DNA from: an uncultured bacterium
Lineage (GTDB): Bacteria > Patescibacteriota > Minisyncoccia > Phycocordibacterales > PALSA-1337
Reading direction: 5' to 3'
Assembly: GCA_903837075.1 (NCBI GenBank)
Contig: CAILTI010000030.1
Coordinates: 1 to 33,455, forward strand
DNA length: 33,455 bases
Below the pieces are notes generated by a model. It saw only the letters and a list, made by a program, of their open reading frames with translations. It did not search any database and was not told the DNA's origin. This document shows positions 1-7,789 of this stretch, piece by piece (the stretch's first letter is position 1; the number at the start of each line of letters is the position of its first letter). Position numbers and translations under genes: made by a program.

Positions 1-399
1 CTTGGATATGTTCAAGAAGAAAATCAGGAATTGTATGATGAAATACAGAAGGCTGGTTTTATTCTTAAATTTCGAGAACATAATCCGGCCATGATTGGAA
101 AGAAGAGGGGCAATGTGGATTCTGACATTATTTTTTACATAATGAAGAAGATGTACAAAAAGGAAGATTTTGAAAAAATTGTCCTTGTGTCCGGAGATGG
201 TGATTACAAACTCGTGGTAGATTTTCTGATAGAAGAAAAGAGGTTTGCGAAGATTTTGTTTCCAGATCTCGATAGGGCGTCTTCTCTATATAAAAAGCTC
301 TCAAACAAATACTTTGCTGATCTGGATAATAATGATACAAGAGCGAAAATATCAATAAATAGATCTAAACAAAAAGAAAAGGGTGCCTTAGGTAGTTAA
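1..399 (+). CDS. NYN-domain (LabA/DUF88-like) putative nuclease, 5' truncated by window edge
   Basis: The reading frame is open from base 1, so the N-terminus lies outside the window; the first internal start-like codon (TTG at 31) is probably not the real start. The visible 132 residues match the second half of a NYN/PIN-like domain: a GNVDSDIIF segment, then a hydrophobic strand ending in the acidic SGDGDY motif, which in LabA/DUF88 proteins holds metal-binding Asp residues, and a later ILFP strand. Members of this family are single-domain proteins thought to be metal-dependent RNases. The C-terminal tail is Lys/Arg rich and low in complexity. No partner gene is visible on the left, and the next gene starts 112 bp downstream behind its own possible promoter. 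Family assignment is fairly secure; the substrate is unknown. Confidence 0.8.
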   Translation, partial: LGYVQEENQELYDEIQKAGFILKFREHNPAMIGKKRGNVDSDIIFYIMKKMYKKEDFEKIVLVSGDGDYKLVVDFLIEEKRFAKILFPDLDRASSLYKKLSNKYFADLDNNDTRAKISINRSKQKEKGALGS

Positions 400-416
400 C
401 CGTTTGGACCCCTTTT
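377..416 (+). terminator. Possible imperfect terminator hairpin at the end of the NYN gene
   Basis: AAAAGGGTGCC (377-387) can pair imperfectly with GGACCCCTTTT (406-416). The stem overlaps the stop codon and its 3' arm ends in four T residues. The pairing has small bulges, so this is weak. Confidence 0.3.
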
Positions 417-493
417 CGTCGTAATGCCTATATACTAGCTAACTGATAGTCAAAAGTCAAGACAAAATCGTCAAACCATCTTTAACCAAAATA

Positions 494-502
494 TGCTAGT
501 AT
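494..502 (+). promoter_or_regulatory. Candidate extended -10 (TGC TAGTAT)
   Basis: TGC followed by TAGTAT ends 9 bp before the ATG at 512. No good -35 is visible. It resembles the TGC-extended -10 elements at hisS, truB and gyrB in this window and would give a transcript with almost no leader. Confidence 0.3.
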
Positions 503-511
503 ATTTGCATC

Positions 512-855
512 ATGAAAGACTCACAAAAAGGGTTCGTTGTGCCATTATTAATAGCGATCATTGCATTGTTGGTTGTAGGCGGAGGAGTGTATGTTTATCA
601 GAATAACAGAACTGAAGTTCTATCGTTGGATCTCGGAATGGATATATGGTTTCCTCGGGCATCGAAGGGTGTGGAGAGGATATTTATTATTTAACTATTT
701 CCCCAACTCGGACACTCGTTATTCATCGTAGCTATGTCTCTGAATTTAATTCTATAAATGCCAATTACCGAACCTATCTCAACCTTCCAGGAACAATTTC
801 TCCCGTTCACAATGAAGAATATTTCAACCATATTTTGTCGACTATGAAATACTAA
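512..855 (+). pseudogene. Small membrane-anchored/exported protein, apparently frameshifted
   Basis: The first frame (ATG at 512) encodes MKDSQKGFVVPLL followed by one hydrophobic helix and a GGGVYVYQ segment. This is a membrane-anchor N-terminus often seen in small CPR proteins. After about residue 35 the frame becomes poor and stops at 694. The -1 frame is open from 616 and continues as a plausible extracellular domain (GCGEDIYYLTIS, then a Tyr-rich tail) to the stop at 855. A single missing base around 614-622 would join them into one protein of about 114 residues. It could be a true pseudogene, a sequencing or assembly error, or two unrelated small genes. The domain itself is not recognised. 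tsaD begins 4 bp after the second stop. Confidence 0.5.
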
Positions 856-859
856 AACT

Positions 860-2113
860 ATGATAACCCTCGGCATAGAAACATCCTGCGATGAGACCGC
901 TCTCGCTCTCATAGAGACACGCGAAGTCGCGAACAAAAGCGGTGGTTTTGATGTTGAGTGTCGAGTGATAGATTCCCTAGTACATTCTCAGGCCGATCTA
1001 CACAGCGCATACGGTGGCGTGTATCCGAGCCTAGCAAAACGTGAACATAGCAAGAACCTGATTCCCCTACTCCACAAACTCCTAGAAGCAACTCAGGATC
1101 CGAATAGCCCACAGATCATACTCGATGACGCAAAATTCACTGAAATATTCAATAGCTTCAGAACTAGCTTCGAAGCTCAGAACGCGGACTTGTGGCAGTC
1201 ATTCACTGGTGCAGACTTCTTGAGGAAGATCCCTCGTATCGACCGCATCGCTGTGACCGAGGGACCAGGACTGGAACCGACTCTATGGGTCGGCATCAGC
1301 TTCGCACGCATTCTAGGGGCACTGTGGAATGTTCCCATCGTTCCGGTCAATCACATGGAGGGTCACATCGTCGGTTCACTTCTCTCGTCAGATGAGCCGA
1401 CTGGTACCTGGCAGAGATTGAAATCGATCGATTTCCCTGCTCTAGCACTACTCATCAGTGGTGGACATACCGAGCTAGTCGATATACAGCGCAAACACGA
1501 GACTGATACTAGATATTCATATACCATACTCGGTCAGACATTAGACGACGCAGTCGGTGAAGCATTCGACAAAGTTGCACGACTCCTCAAACTTCCATAT
1601 CCAGGAGGACCGCATATATCTAGACTGTCAGAGGAAGCCGCGGCGATGCTCACACCATCACCACTCAGATTGCCACGACCCATGATGAAAAGTGGTGATC
1701 TGAACTTTTCATTTTCAGGATTGAAAACAGCAGTACTCTACGCCACCAGAGCAGCAACACAGGCTGACGGATCCATGACCGATGAGTTCAGAAGGGGCCT
1801 AGCACACGAGTTCGAGCTGGCGGTTGCCGAGACCCTGGAATACAAGCTACGGAGCGCTATAGACCAGATAGGGGCAAGGACGCTCATTATCGGAGGCGGA
1901 GTCAGTGCGAACCTGATGCTACGTGAACGATTCACGAAAATAGCCCTAGAATACAACATACCTATATATCTACCATCACGACATATTTCTGGTGACAATG
2001 CCCTGATGATCGCTCTAGCAGGTGCCATAGATACGACCAAACATGATGATGTGAGCGGCATGCTACTCAAGGCCGACGGGACGAAGAAGCTCGGCGTTCA
2101 GAATATAGAATAG
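860..2113 (+). CDS. tsaD: tRNA N6-adenosine threonylcarbamoyltransferase TsaD
   Basis: TsaD transfers the threonylcarbamoyl group from TC-AMP to A37 of ANN-decoding tRNAs, together with TsaB and TsaE, in the cytoplasm. The N-terminal GIETSCDETALALIE is the family signature. The metal site HMEGH follows near residue 168, then LLISGGHTELV, the GQTLDDAVGEAFDKVARLL signature with YPGGP, the LNFSFSGLKTAVL block, GGGVSANL and the C-terminal SGDNALMIA motif. At 417 aa it is longer than the usual 330-345 aa. Most of the excess lies between residues about 75 and 130, between the HKLLEA helix and the strand leading to TEGPGLEP. The start follows the preceding ORF by only 4 bp and has no obvious Shine-Dalgarno sequence, so it is probably read from upstream transcription. 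Neither TsaB nor TsaE is in the window. Confidence 0.96.
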   Translation: MITLGIETSCDETALALIETREVANKSGGFDVECRVIDSLVHSQADLHSAYGGVYPSLAKREHSKNLIPLLHKLLEATQDPNSPQIILDDAKFTEIFNSFRTSFEAQNADLWQSFTGADFLRKIPRIDRIAVTEGPGLEPTLWVGISFARILGALWNVPIVPVNHMEGHIVGSLLSSDEPTGTWQRLKSIDFPALALLISGGHTELVDIQRKHETDTRYSYTILGQTLDDAVGEAFDKVARLLKLPYPGGPHISRLSEEAAAMLTPSPLRLPRPMMKSGDLNFSFSGLKTAVLYATRAATQADGSMTDEFRRGLAHEFELAVAETLEYKLRSAIDQIGARTLIIGGGVSANLMLRERFTKIALEYNIPIYLPSRHISGDNALMIALAGAIDTTKHDDVSGMLLKADGTKKLGVQNIE

Positions 2114-2129
2114 TGAATAGAGAATATAG

Positions 2130-2166
2130 AAAAAGACGCCGTGAACGATGTCAGCGGCGTCTTTTT
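2130..2166. terminator. Bidirectional rho-independent terminator
   Basis: A perfect 12-bp stem pairs AAAAAGACGCCG (2130-2141) with CGGCGTCTTTTT (2155-2166) around a 13-nt loop. It has an A-tract on one side and a T-tract on the other, between tsaD (+) and the convergent gene ending at 2197 (-), so it can serve both strands. Confidence 0.88.
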
Positions 2167-2196
2167 CCTGGAGTAGGAATCTAGATTCCTAGATCA

Positions 2197-3264
2197 TTAT
2201 TTGAACAAACCTAGAAAGAAATTCCAGACTCGTCCTACGATAGATGTATTTCCTACTGCACCTGTTTGAGAAGAAACACTATCAGTAACAGCATCAGGAG
2301 TCGCTGTGTTCGTACCAGTTTCTAGAACTGGACCAACTGGAGCAACCACTGCACCACCTGCAACTACAGCAGTAGTAGCACGTGACTTATATGCATCGAT
2401 GATAGAAGAGTCGACTGGTGTCAAAACAAGTGGAATGTTACAAGCTAACTTGTTGATCAATTTCTGAGTAGTGATGTAAACAGTTCCTGTTGTTTGAGTA
2501 GCATTCCATGGACCCATAACTTCGGTCATATACTTGCTCTGGAAGGCTCGGACAGCAACTTCTGTTTGCTGGTCGAATATGCCATTCACTGCTACGTTGA
2601 TTCCCTGAGAATTTTTCAAGAATGACTGGAGTTTTGTAACCTGACTAGCATCATTCATACCACCGATCTTCATGTATGTGGTTATGAGAGGGCAAGATGA
2701 GGTTCCATAAGTAGTCAAAATGAGATTAGATCCTACATAACTGCCACTTGAACCACCAGAAGATGACCCACCACCTGAAGGAGGAACGACTATCGGAGAG
2801 GGTGCGGCTACTGCTGCGGCACTAGCGTCGGTACCACCAGTTGCTGGGGGGATACGTGCGGCTGCTGCTGCGGCACTAGCGTCGGCACCACCTGTTGCTG
2901 GGGGTCGTGTGATCACTCGATCAGAAGCTGAGCTAGTACTACCACCACCTGTTGCTGGTGGAGCGATGACCGTGGAGTCAACACCATCACCACCTGTAAT
3001 AGGAGCGACTGCGGATGCATCAATACGATCACCACGAGTTGCTGGAGGAGCGATGACCGTTGAGTCAACACCATCACCACCTGTAATAGGAGCTGCTACA
3101 AAGGCTGCGTTAGCAGCATCACCACCTGTACCGGCGACGGCAGCGTTAGCGTCAGCACCTCCTGTTGCGGGTGCTGCACTAGCAGATACGATCACTGGAA
3201 TAGCCATAACCATGACAAATGCTGCTATGATAAGGCTTGATTTCGTTATATTTGTGTTATTCAT
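2197..3264 (-). CDS. Exported repeat-stalk protein with peptidoglycan-binding-like domain
   Basis: The N-terminus has a signal peptide or anchor (residues about 8-32, ending in a VSASAAPATGG segment). Residues about 30-170 are a low-complexity stalk of PATGG/PITGG repeats with Ala, Asp, Val and Ser spacers. A Gly/Ser linker (SGGGSSSGGSSGS) leads to a globular part at about 180-290 containing QVTKLQSFLKN, VNGIFDQQTEVAVRAFQ and TQKLINKLAC, the layout of PG_binding_1-like domains that recur in Parcubacteria surface proteins. The end (VGRVWNFFLGLFK) is a short amphipathic or membrane segment. It probably sits on the cell surface attached to the wall. The stalk is encoded by direct DNA repeats (see the repeat entries). 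The divergent upstream spacer holds no clear promoter. The peptidoglycan-binding role is inferred from fold-like sequence, not from catalytic residues. Confidence 0.8.
   Translation of the reverse strand: MNNTNITKSSLIIAAFVMVMAIPVIVSASAAPATGGADANAAVAGTGGDAANAAFVAAPITGGDGVDSTVIAPPATRGDRIDASAVAPITGGDGVDSTVIAPPATGGGSTSSASDRVITRPPATGGADASAAAAAARIPPATGGTDASAAAVAAPSPIVVPPSGGGSSSGGSSGSYVGSNLILTTYGTSSCPLITTYMKIGGMNDASQVTKLQSFLKNSQGINVAVNGIFDQQTEVAVRAFQSKYMTEVMGPWNATQTTGTVYITTQKLINKLACNIPLVLTPVDSSIIDAYKSRATTAVVAGGAVVAPVGPVLETGTNTATPDAVTDSVSSQTGAVGNTSIVGRVWNFFLGLFK
2811..2904. repeat. Two 40-bp direct repeats (54-bp period) in the stalk coding region
   Basis: Copies at 2811-2850 and 2865-2904 differ at two positions. 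On the minus strand they encode the PPATGG(A/T)DASAA unit. The 54-bp period is 18 codons, so copies can be gained or lost in frame. Confidence 0.85.
2951..3093. repeat. Two 56-bp direct repeats (87-bp period) in the stalk coding region
   Basis: Copies at 2951-3006 and 3038-3093 differ at only two positions and encode the APITGGDGVDSTVIAPPAT unit. The 87-bp period keeps the frame (29 codons). A diverged relative lies at 4598-4653 in the neighbouring gene. Confidence 0.88.
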
Positions 3265-3624
3265 GTTGATATATATGTATAATTTGATAAATGCCTCGAT
3301 CCGACATTACGTGCTGTATACTACTCCAACTATGTAATTTTGTCAATAGCTAGGACATATTCCATGAACTGAGATCGAGATACGATAAATGTAATTTTAA
3401 ATAATAACCTACCTCGCAGCAAGCTGGCGAGGTATTAAGTGAAAGCTCTGCTTCTTTACGCAGCAAGCTGCGGAGTATTTACTCGTTTGTTCTGACTTCG
3501 ACTCAGATGTTGTGAATATAAAAATATTCACACATCTTCGCTTGTCAGAATAAAAAACACTGTCAGGGACCCGTGAAGGTGTGACAGTGTTGTGATTTTC
3601 GGCGTTACCTACGCCGGATGCGAT
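3265..3624. other. Hairpin-rich non-coding spacer
   Basis: No convincing ORF. 3411-3433 forms a hairpin (ACCTCGC / GCGAGGT) and 3459-3472 another (CGCAGC AA GCTGCG). Both contain the same CGCAGCAAGCTG core. 3490-3550 can fold into a long two-part stem (TTCTGAC/GTCAGAA outside, TGTGAATAT/ATATTCACA inside). 3556-3591 is the terminator of the gene to the right. 3265-3410 is AT-rich and would contain the promoter of the gene ending at 2197, but no convincing element was found. Confidence 0.6.
3551..3591 (-). terminator. Rho-independent terminator of the 3625-4755 gene
   Basis: Read on the minus strand, AACACTGTCA and TGACAGTGTT form a perfect 10-bp stem (3582-3591 with 3556-3565) followed by a run of T (the A-run at 3552-3557 on the plus strand). 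It lies 33 bp beyond the stop codon. Confidence 0.78.
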
Positions 3625-4755
3625 TTACTGGAGCTTCGCGCGCCAGTAATTCTTTCCGGCTGCCATCGCCCTCAGAAAGGTGTCTCCACCATTCACCGAG
3701 GCTTCGTCTAGCCAGACCCCGTTCGGCGTTGATGCCGACTGCAATACCCAGGAATCCTGAGCACCGCCAGTCAAACCCAACGCGACAGTGGACGCATCCA
3801 CTTGCTGGATGCTCATGATCCCCAGAGCCGACTGCACCTTGGTGTGCAAGGTGATCGATACACTAGCCGGGTTGTTTGTCCCGTCGTAGTACACCCATTT
3901 CAGGGTGACAGTGTAGTCTGTGAAAGAGTTCAGGTAATTTGCCACCGCAGCCAGGTCATAACTCGGGCTAGTCAAAAAGAATTTTGACGCCGCACCCGCG
4001 CTGATGAACTCATCCAGCGGTGTGTCCTTCCAAAGGCCGGCTGCGTAAACATTGGCCGCCGACCGGTGATCCGATGATTTCCACAGAATTCCGCGCGAGG
4101 CAGAGGTGTAGACGTAGGACGGATTGTTGAACGAGTTTGTCTTGTTCAACAGAACATCCGACGAAGATCCGACGAACGTGAAGTTGCCGGGCAACATTTT
4201 GTATCCTGGTGTCTTGGAGACACCATGGACAGTTGCCCACACAGACAACCCGTAGCCGGAAGCCGGCTGAGCTATATATTCAGCCTTGAGCACGTGGTCC
4301 GAGATTGCTCCCGGAACACTGTTCGACTGATAGATCCCCTCGACAGCTTCGGCCGCCCTGGCGGCGTAGTTACTATTCGTCGGGTACCAATTTAGGTACA
4401 CCGTACTCGTGAGGATTACCGGTCCCTCCGTGTTGGTTACCGACAGTGTGATGCCGCGAGGCGTGATTTCAAATTTCTTTGAAACCTCACTGCCACGGCC
4501 TAGACCACGATTCAGCTTTTTCAAAGCCTCATCTAACAGGATGGGTGTTGCATTCTCCTGTCCACTCCCATCCTTAGCAACCGCACCGGTGACATTATCA
4601 CCATCAGTTGCTGTTGGAGGGATGACCGGTGAGCTATTACCACCATCATCTGGCGACACAGCATAACCGACATTCGCACCGAGCCACACGCCCGCGATAG
4701 CGAGCACCGTCATAGTTGCTTTTCTCATTTTTTTCTTTCTATTTGATTTTCCCAT
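3625..4755 (-). CDS. Exported protein of unknown function with shared PAT-repeat N-terminus
   Basis: The frame could begin at TTG 4770, but ATG 4755 or ATG 4728 are more likely. A basic n-region (KSNRKKKMRKAT) precedes a hydrophobic segment (MTVLAIAGVWLGANVGYA), a good signal peptide. Residues about 40-70 hold one degenerate repeat (SSPVIPPTATDGDNVTG) similar to the stalk of the neighbouring protein. The rest is a beta-rich, Ser/Asn/Tyr-rich extracellular region with no recognised catalytic motif. The C-terminus (SWVLQSASTP, then a Gly-Gly turn and NYWRAKLQ) resembles short C-terminal beta domains of large secreted proteins seen for example in Verrucomicrobia; this is a weak resemblance. The gene is visibly richer in GC than its left neighbour, which may indicate transfer. 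It has its own terminator. Confidence 0.75.
   Translation of the reverse strand: MGKSNRKKKMRKATMTVLAIAGVWLGANVGYAVSPDDGGNSSPVIPPTATDGDNVTGAVAKDGSGQENATPILLDEALKKLNRGLGRGSEVSKKFEITPRGITLSVTNTEGPVILTSTVYLNWYPTNSNYAARAAEAVEGIYQSNSVPGAISDHVLKAEYIAQPASGYGLSVWATVHGVSKTPGYKMLPGNFTFVGSSSDVLLNKTNSFNNPSYVYTSASRGILWKSSDHRSAANVYAAGLWKDTPLDEFISAGAASKFFLTSPSYDLAAVANYLNSFTDYTVTLKWVYYDGTNNPASVSITLHTKVQSALGIMSIQQVDASTVALGLTGGAQDSWVLQSASTPNGVWLDEASVNGGDTFLRAMAAGKNYWRAKLQ
4598..4653. repeat. Diverged copy of the stalk repeat from the neighbouring gene
   Basis: This 56-bp segment aligns without gaps to 3028-3083 at about 43 of 56 positions, counted by eye. It encodes the NSSPVIPPTATDGD part of the exported protein, corresponding to the STVIAPPATRGD unit of the other stalk. 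Confidence 0.65.
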
Positions 4756-4900
4756 CCCAATTCGACGCAAATAGTCGCATTACACGGCTATAACACGTGA
4801 ACTTGTTGAGGATGAGGACAATAGTCCCATACTCCTTCTACCGCAAAGTAGACATAATGTCAATAGGCGCGAGTAATGTGCACACACATACCCGGTTATA

Positions 4901-4929
4901 TTGACGAACAGCTATATGTATGCCATGAT
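4901..4929 (+). promoter_or_regulatory. Candidate promoter for the 5038 gene
   Basis: TTGACG (4901-4906), a 17-bp spacer, then CATGAT (4924-4929) preceded by TGC, an extended -10. The leader of about 100 nt holds a small hairpin (GAGAGT 5001-5006 / ACTCTC 5016-5021) just ahead of the ribosome-binding site. Confidence 0.38.
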
Positions 4930-5024
4930 GATAATTCTAACCAGATTCTCTGGATAGTCTCGGTCACAGAGTATTGTGATAGACTGTTCTTTAACAAAAG
5001 GAGAGTATTATAAACACTCTCAAA

Positions 5025-5030
5025 AAGGAG
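5025..5030 (+). promoter_or_regulatory. Strong Shine-Dalgarno sequence (AAGGAG)
   Basis: AAGGAG lies 7 bases before the ATG at 5038. It is one of only two clear Shine-Dalgarno sequences in the window and fixes the start of this gene. Confidence 0.8.
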
Positions 5031-5037
5031 CAAACAG

Positions 5038-6300
5038 ATGCAATTCCTCTACCCCACTAGTCGACAGTTTCCTGTCGATGAGGTGAGCGAACAAATCGTT
5101 CGCGAACTCGAGAAACGAAACTGGAATGTCCCCGGTATTACTGTGAAATTCAAGGTCCATGGCACCGGCGACCAAAAGTGCAGCGCCGTTTGGTACATCA
5201 AGCACGAAGATTTCGTACTCTGGTTCTGCCGGAAACAGGGGTCAGTGCCGGAAAGTCGCTTGGAAAGTCGCTTGAACGACAAGGCAGCCGTGACTCAAAT
5301 CATAATCCCCAAGAGGGAGCTCCACATCTACGATGACGAATCGGGGCCAACCTTGTACCTCTATGTCGGCAACGACTATTCGAAGGATCGTGAGAAGTTT
5401 ATGAACGACCGGAAGGTCAAGTGCAAGCTCTACAACGAACCGAAGATGTGCCTTCTTTACAGTGGCGGATGCGACTGTCGGGCAACCGGTGGAGCTACGT
5501 TCGATGCTGCTGCGCTAGCTCGGATGCATCACCGTCATTCTGGCTGTCGGTCGCCAGTCCTAGTTCATACGAACGATTTCGGTAACGAGTATGATCCGGA
5601 AGGCGACGAGCCGACGATGTTCAAGACCACAGAGGTCATGGACGACTTCAGGAAGTATCTCACCGACGTTGTGCTGAAGACTATCATGTCACATCCTATC
5701 CTCAAGGAAAAGATCGATGTGCTGGCCCCTCCGGCTACGACACCGTTTCCCGAGTCCGTTGGCCCGATCTTCTGCTTCTGTGGATACGAAGACACCGAGC
5801 GGATCAAGCAAGGTCAGGTTGACGCAAGTCGACTGCATTTAGCGGATCGCTACGGGCTCATCGTAAATGGCAATCGGTTGATATCTCTCAAGTACTCGAA
5901 CGATGGCACTGTGCCAATGATCGCATACGAAAACTTTCTCTGGTGTGGACTCGGTGAAGTGACCAGTAATACACCGATCGAGAAGCTCGAGGTTTACGGC
6001 TACCATCGGTGGCCAGATCGCGATCAATTCGTGATTCGTTTGAAACCCAACAAGGCCGATGCGATCTACGTCGCGGACCACGCTGCCTATGAAAAGCGAC
6101 GAAAGGAAATCGGCGACGCCATGGAAAAGGGTCGCGATCATTTCACCACTGCTGAAGTGGCTGACTTCATCTGTTCACGTGCTTGTACGATCGTCCCGAT
6201 CACCGAGTACAATGGTGGGTATAAACAGCCGGTGGTGTTGGTGAATCGGGAGCTCTCCTTGGACGAAGTCGAGCTGGTCAGCGGACCTCACGGCATATGA
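5038..6300 (+). CDS. Conserved-looking orphan protein with Cys/His clusters, unknown function
   Basis: 420 aa, soluble, with no signal peptide or membrane helix. Not recognised. Cys and His cluster in the middle: SGGCDCRATGG near 142-152, HHRHSGC near 164-170 and IFCFCGYED near 243-251. These could form metal sites. A 12-bp tandem duplication around 5250-5275 encodes ESRLESRL. The gene is a self-contained transcription unit: candidate TTGACG promoter, hairpin leader, AAGGAG RBS and a strong terminator. Its codon use is GC-richer than hsp20 or the right-hand hsdR region, and it contains many CG-ending codons. Similar style (orphan, Cys pairs, own terminator) is seen for the genes at 10398 and 23786. 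It may be lineage-specific cargo; no function can be assigned. Confidence 0.85.
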   Translation: MQFLYPTSRQFPVDEVSEQIVRELEKRNWNVPGITVKFKVHGTGDQKCSAVWYIKHEDFVLWFCRKQGSVPESRLESRLNDKAAVTQIIIPKRELHIYDDESGPTLYLYVGNDYSKDREKFMNDRKVKCKLYNEPKMCLLYSGGCDCRATGGATFDAAALARMHHRHSGCRSPVLVHTNDFGNEYDPEGDEPTMFKTTEVMDDFRKYLTDVVLKTIMSHPILKEKIDVLAPPATTPFPESVGPIFCFCGYEDTERIKQGQVDASRLHLADRYGLIVNGNRLISLKYSNDGTVPMIAYENFLWCGLGEVTSNTPIEKLEVYGYHRWPDRDQFVIRLKPNKADAIYVADHAAYEKRRKEIGDAMEKGRDHFTTAEVADFICSRACTIVPITEYNGGYKQPVVLVNRELSLDEVELVSGPHGI

Positions 6301-6333
6301 TTGAAGGTAAGCAAGGCTGAACAATATTCAACA

Positions 6334-6369
6334 GGGCGTGCGTGGAGCAATCTACGTACGCCCTTTTTT
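6334..6369 (+). terminator. Strong rho-independent terminator
   Basis: A 13-bp stem (GGGCGTGCGTGGA 6334-6346 with TCTACGTACGCCC 6351-6363, two G-U pairs) closes a GCAA tetraloop and is followed by six T. It ends the 5038-6300 unit. Confidence 0.92.
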
Positions 6370-6494
6370 CTCTATTCAAAGGTGAAAAAATGACAGAGTT
6401 GTGGCCAAATAGCGCTACAAATTTCAATTGATATCCAACGGCAACGGTAATGTGCACTTCAACCCATCACCAACCCCACCTCCTTCATTAATAG

Positions 6495-7217
6495 ATGAAA
6501 ATACCATATAATATAGTCATGACACTGAGTTCATTTACCTACGCCCTCATAGCGGGATTACTTCCCTCTCTCATCTGGCTGTGGTTCTGGCTGCGCGAGG
6601 ATAGCGAACATGGAGAACCGAGGTGGCTACTGACCGTATCATTCGCTGGCGGTGTTGTAGTAGTCGTATTCGCTCTGATGCTAGAAAAGATGATAGCTGA
6701 CAACGTTATAGATGATAACCTGAAATATACACTTTGGGCTGCAACAGAGGAAATCCTGAAGTTTCTAGTAGTCGCCGTGATCGTTCTCAAGTCCAAGTAT
6801 AACGATGAGCCACTAAAGGCGATGATATACTGTATAGTTGTCGCCCTAGGCTTTGCCGCTCTAGAGAATGCCCTATTCTTGATGGAACCTATCGCGATGG
6901 GCACGATAGCACAGAGTATCATCACAGGAAACATGAGATTCATAGGCGCAACCCTGGTACACATAGTGAGTTCAGCTGCTGTAGGATTCGCGATAGGGCT
7001 GACATTCTATAGTGGATTTACCAACAAATTGCTCACTGTCTTCCTCGGACTCATTGCTGCCATATCTATACACGCAGCCTTCAATATTTCCATAGTCAAT
7101 GCCGCTTCCAACGATATTTTGAAGGTTTTTGCCTGGATATGGGGCGCTGTCATCATTCTCATCATATTATTCGAAGAAGTAAAGGCGGTCAGGCCACGAT
7201 ATATCCGAGAAAGGTAA
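6495..7217 (+). CDS. PrsW-family intramembrane metalloprotease
   Basis: 240 aa with about seven to eight hydrophobic helices. The PrsW family motifs are present in order: EEILK (residues 85-89, EExxK), GFAALEN (119-125, catalytic-type E and N), RFIGATLVHIVSS with H156, and the late HAAFN (H193, N197). PrsW proteins cleave membrane anti-sigma factors at site 1 in Bacillus subtilis; in CPR bacteria their substrate is unknown. The DEPLKAMIYCIVVALGF block is typical. The start at 6495 is chosen for its N-terminal helix; ATG 6519 is an alternative. No RBS is visible. The preceding terminator and the following hsp20 promoter make it look monocistronic. Confidence 0.87.
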   Translation: MKIPYNIVMTLSSFTYALIAGLLPSLIWLWFWLREDSEHGEPRWLLTVSFAGGVVVVVFALMLEKMIADNVIDDNLKYTLWAATEEILKFLVVAVIVLKSKYNDEPLKAMIYCIVVALGFAALENALFLMEPIAMGTIAQSIITGNMRFIGATLVHIVSSAAVGFAIGLTFYSGFTNKLLTVFLGLIAAISIHAAFNISIVNAASNDILKVFAWIWGAVIILIILFEEVKAVRPRYIRER

Positions 7218-7260
7218 TATTTCAAGGACTCTGTACCCTATAGACTTCTATCCACTTCCA

Positions 7261-7289
7261 TTGTTAACAGTATTAATGTAAAATATACC
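7261..7289 (+). promoter_or_regulatory. Candidate promoter of hsp20
   Basis: TTGTTA (7261-7266), a 17-bp spacer, then TATACC (7284-7289), with the start codon 26 bp further. No CIRCE or other heat-shock operator is visible. Confidence 0.35.
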
Positions 7290-7315
7290 CATAAAGTTAT
7301 TCATAAATAAACATC

Positions 7316-7789
7316 ATGGCAAAAGAAAAAAAATCATTTTTCGAAAGGTTGACGGGAACTGTCCGCATGGAAGAGGAAGCGGAGACGAAACCTGTCAAGA
7401 AAGCTGCGGTGAGCGGTGGTAGTGATCTAGGCACCTGGATGGAAGAAGAAACCGACCAAGAGGGCGAGCTCACTGTCGACGTATACCAGACTCCTGAAAT
7501 GATCATCATAAAGTCCATGATAGCTGGTGTCCGACCAGAGGATCTAGATATCTCTATCACTCGAGACATGATAACTATCCGAGGCAAACGCGAGGAAGAG
7601 CGCATCGCTAGAGATGATGACTACTTTACTCGTGAACTATATTGGGGCTCGTTCTCACGTACCATCTCCCTACCAGAGGAAATAGATGTCGAAGAAGCTG
7701 AAGCTATAGAGAAACACGGCCTACTCATCCTCAAACTTCCGAAACTAGACAAGAAAAGACTGTCGAAGCTCAAAGTCAAGACAGCATAG
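7316..7789 (+). CDS. Hsp20/alpha-crystallin small heat-shock protein
   Basis: 157 aa. An N-terminal arm (KSFFERLTGTVRMEEE) and an acidic stretch lead into an alpha-crystallin domain at about residues 52-150. GELTVDVYQTPEMIIIKSMIAGV is the first strand pair, DLDISITRDMITIRGKR follows, then the Tyr-rich RELYWGSFSRTISLPEEID and the closing HGLLILKLPK, equivalent to the family's A-x-x-x-n-GvL block. Such proteins are ATP-independent holdases in the cytoplasm. It lacks an obvious C-terminal IxI/V oligomerisation motif; the tail is LSKLKVKTA. The stop codon lies at the edge of a 118-bp palindrome shared with the end of gyrB. Confidence 0.93.
   Translation: MAKEKKSFFERLTGTVRMEEEAETKPVKKAAVSGGSDLGTWMEEETDQEGELTVDVYQTPEMIIIKSMIAGVRPEDLDISITRDMITIRGKREEERIARDDDYFTRELYWGSFSRTISLPEEIDVEEAEAIEKHGLLILKLPKLDKKRLSKLKVKTA

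Noticed and set aside
646-855. Independent 69-aa gene starting at ATG 646
   Set aside because: The frame is open upstream to 616 and the upstream frame decays at the same place, so one frameshifted gene is more likely. Not excluded.
2909-3337. Plus-strand 142-aa ORF
   Set aside because: Antisense shadow of the repeat stalk; the apparent order comes from the DNA repeats.
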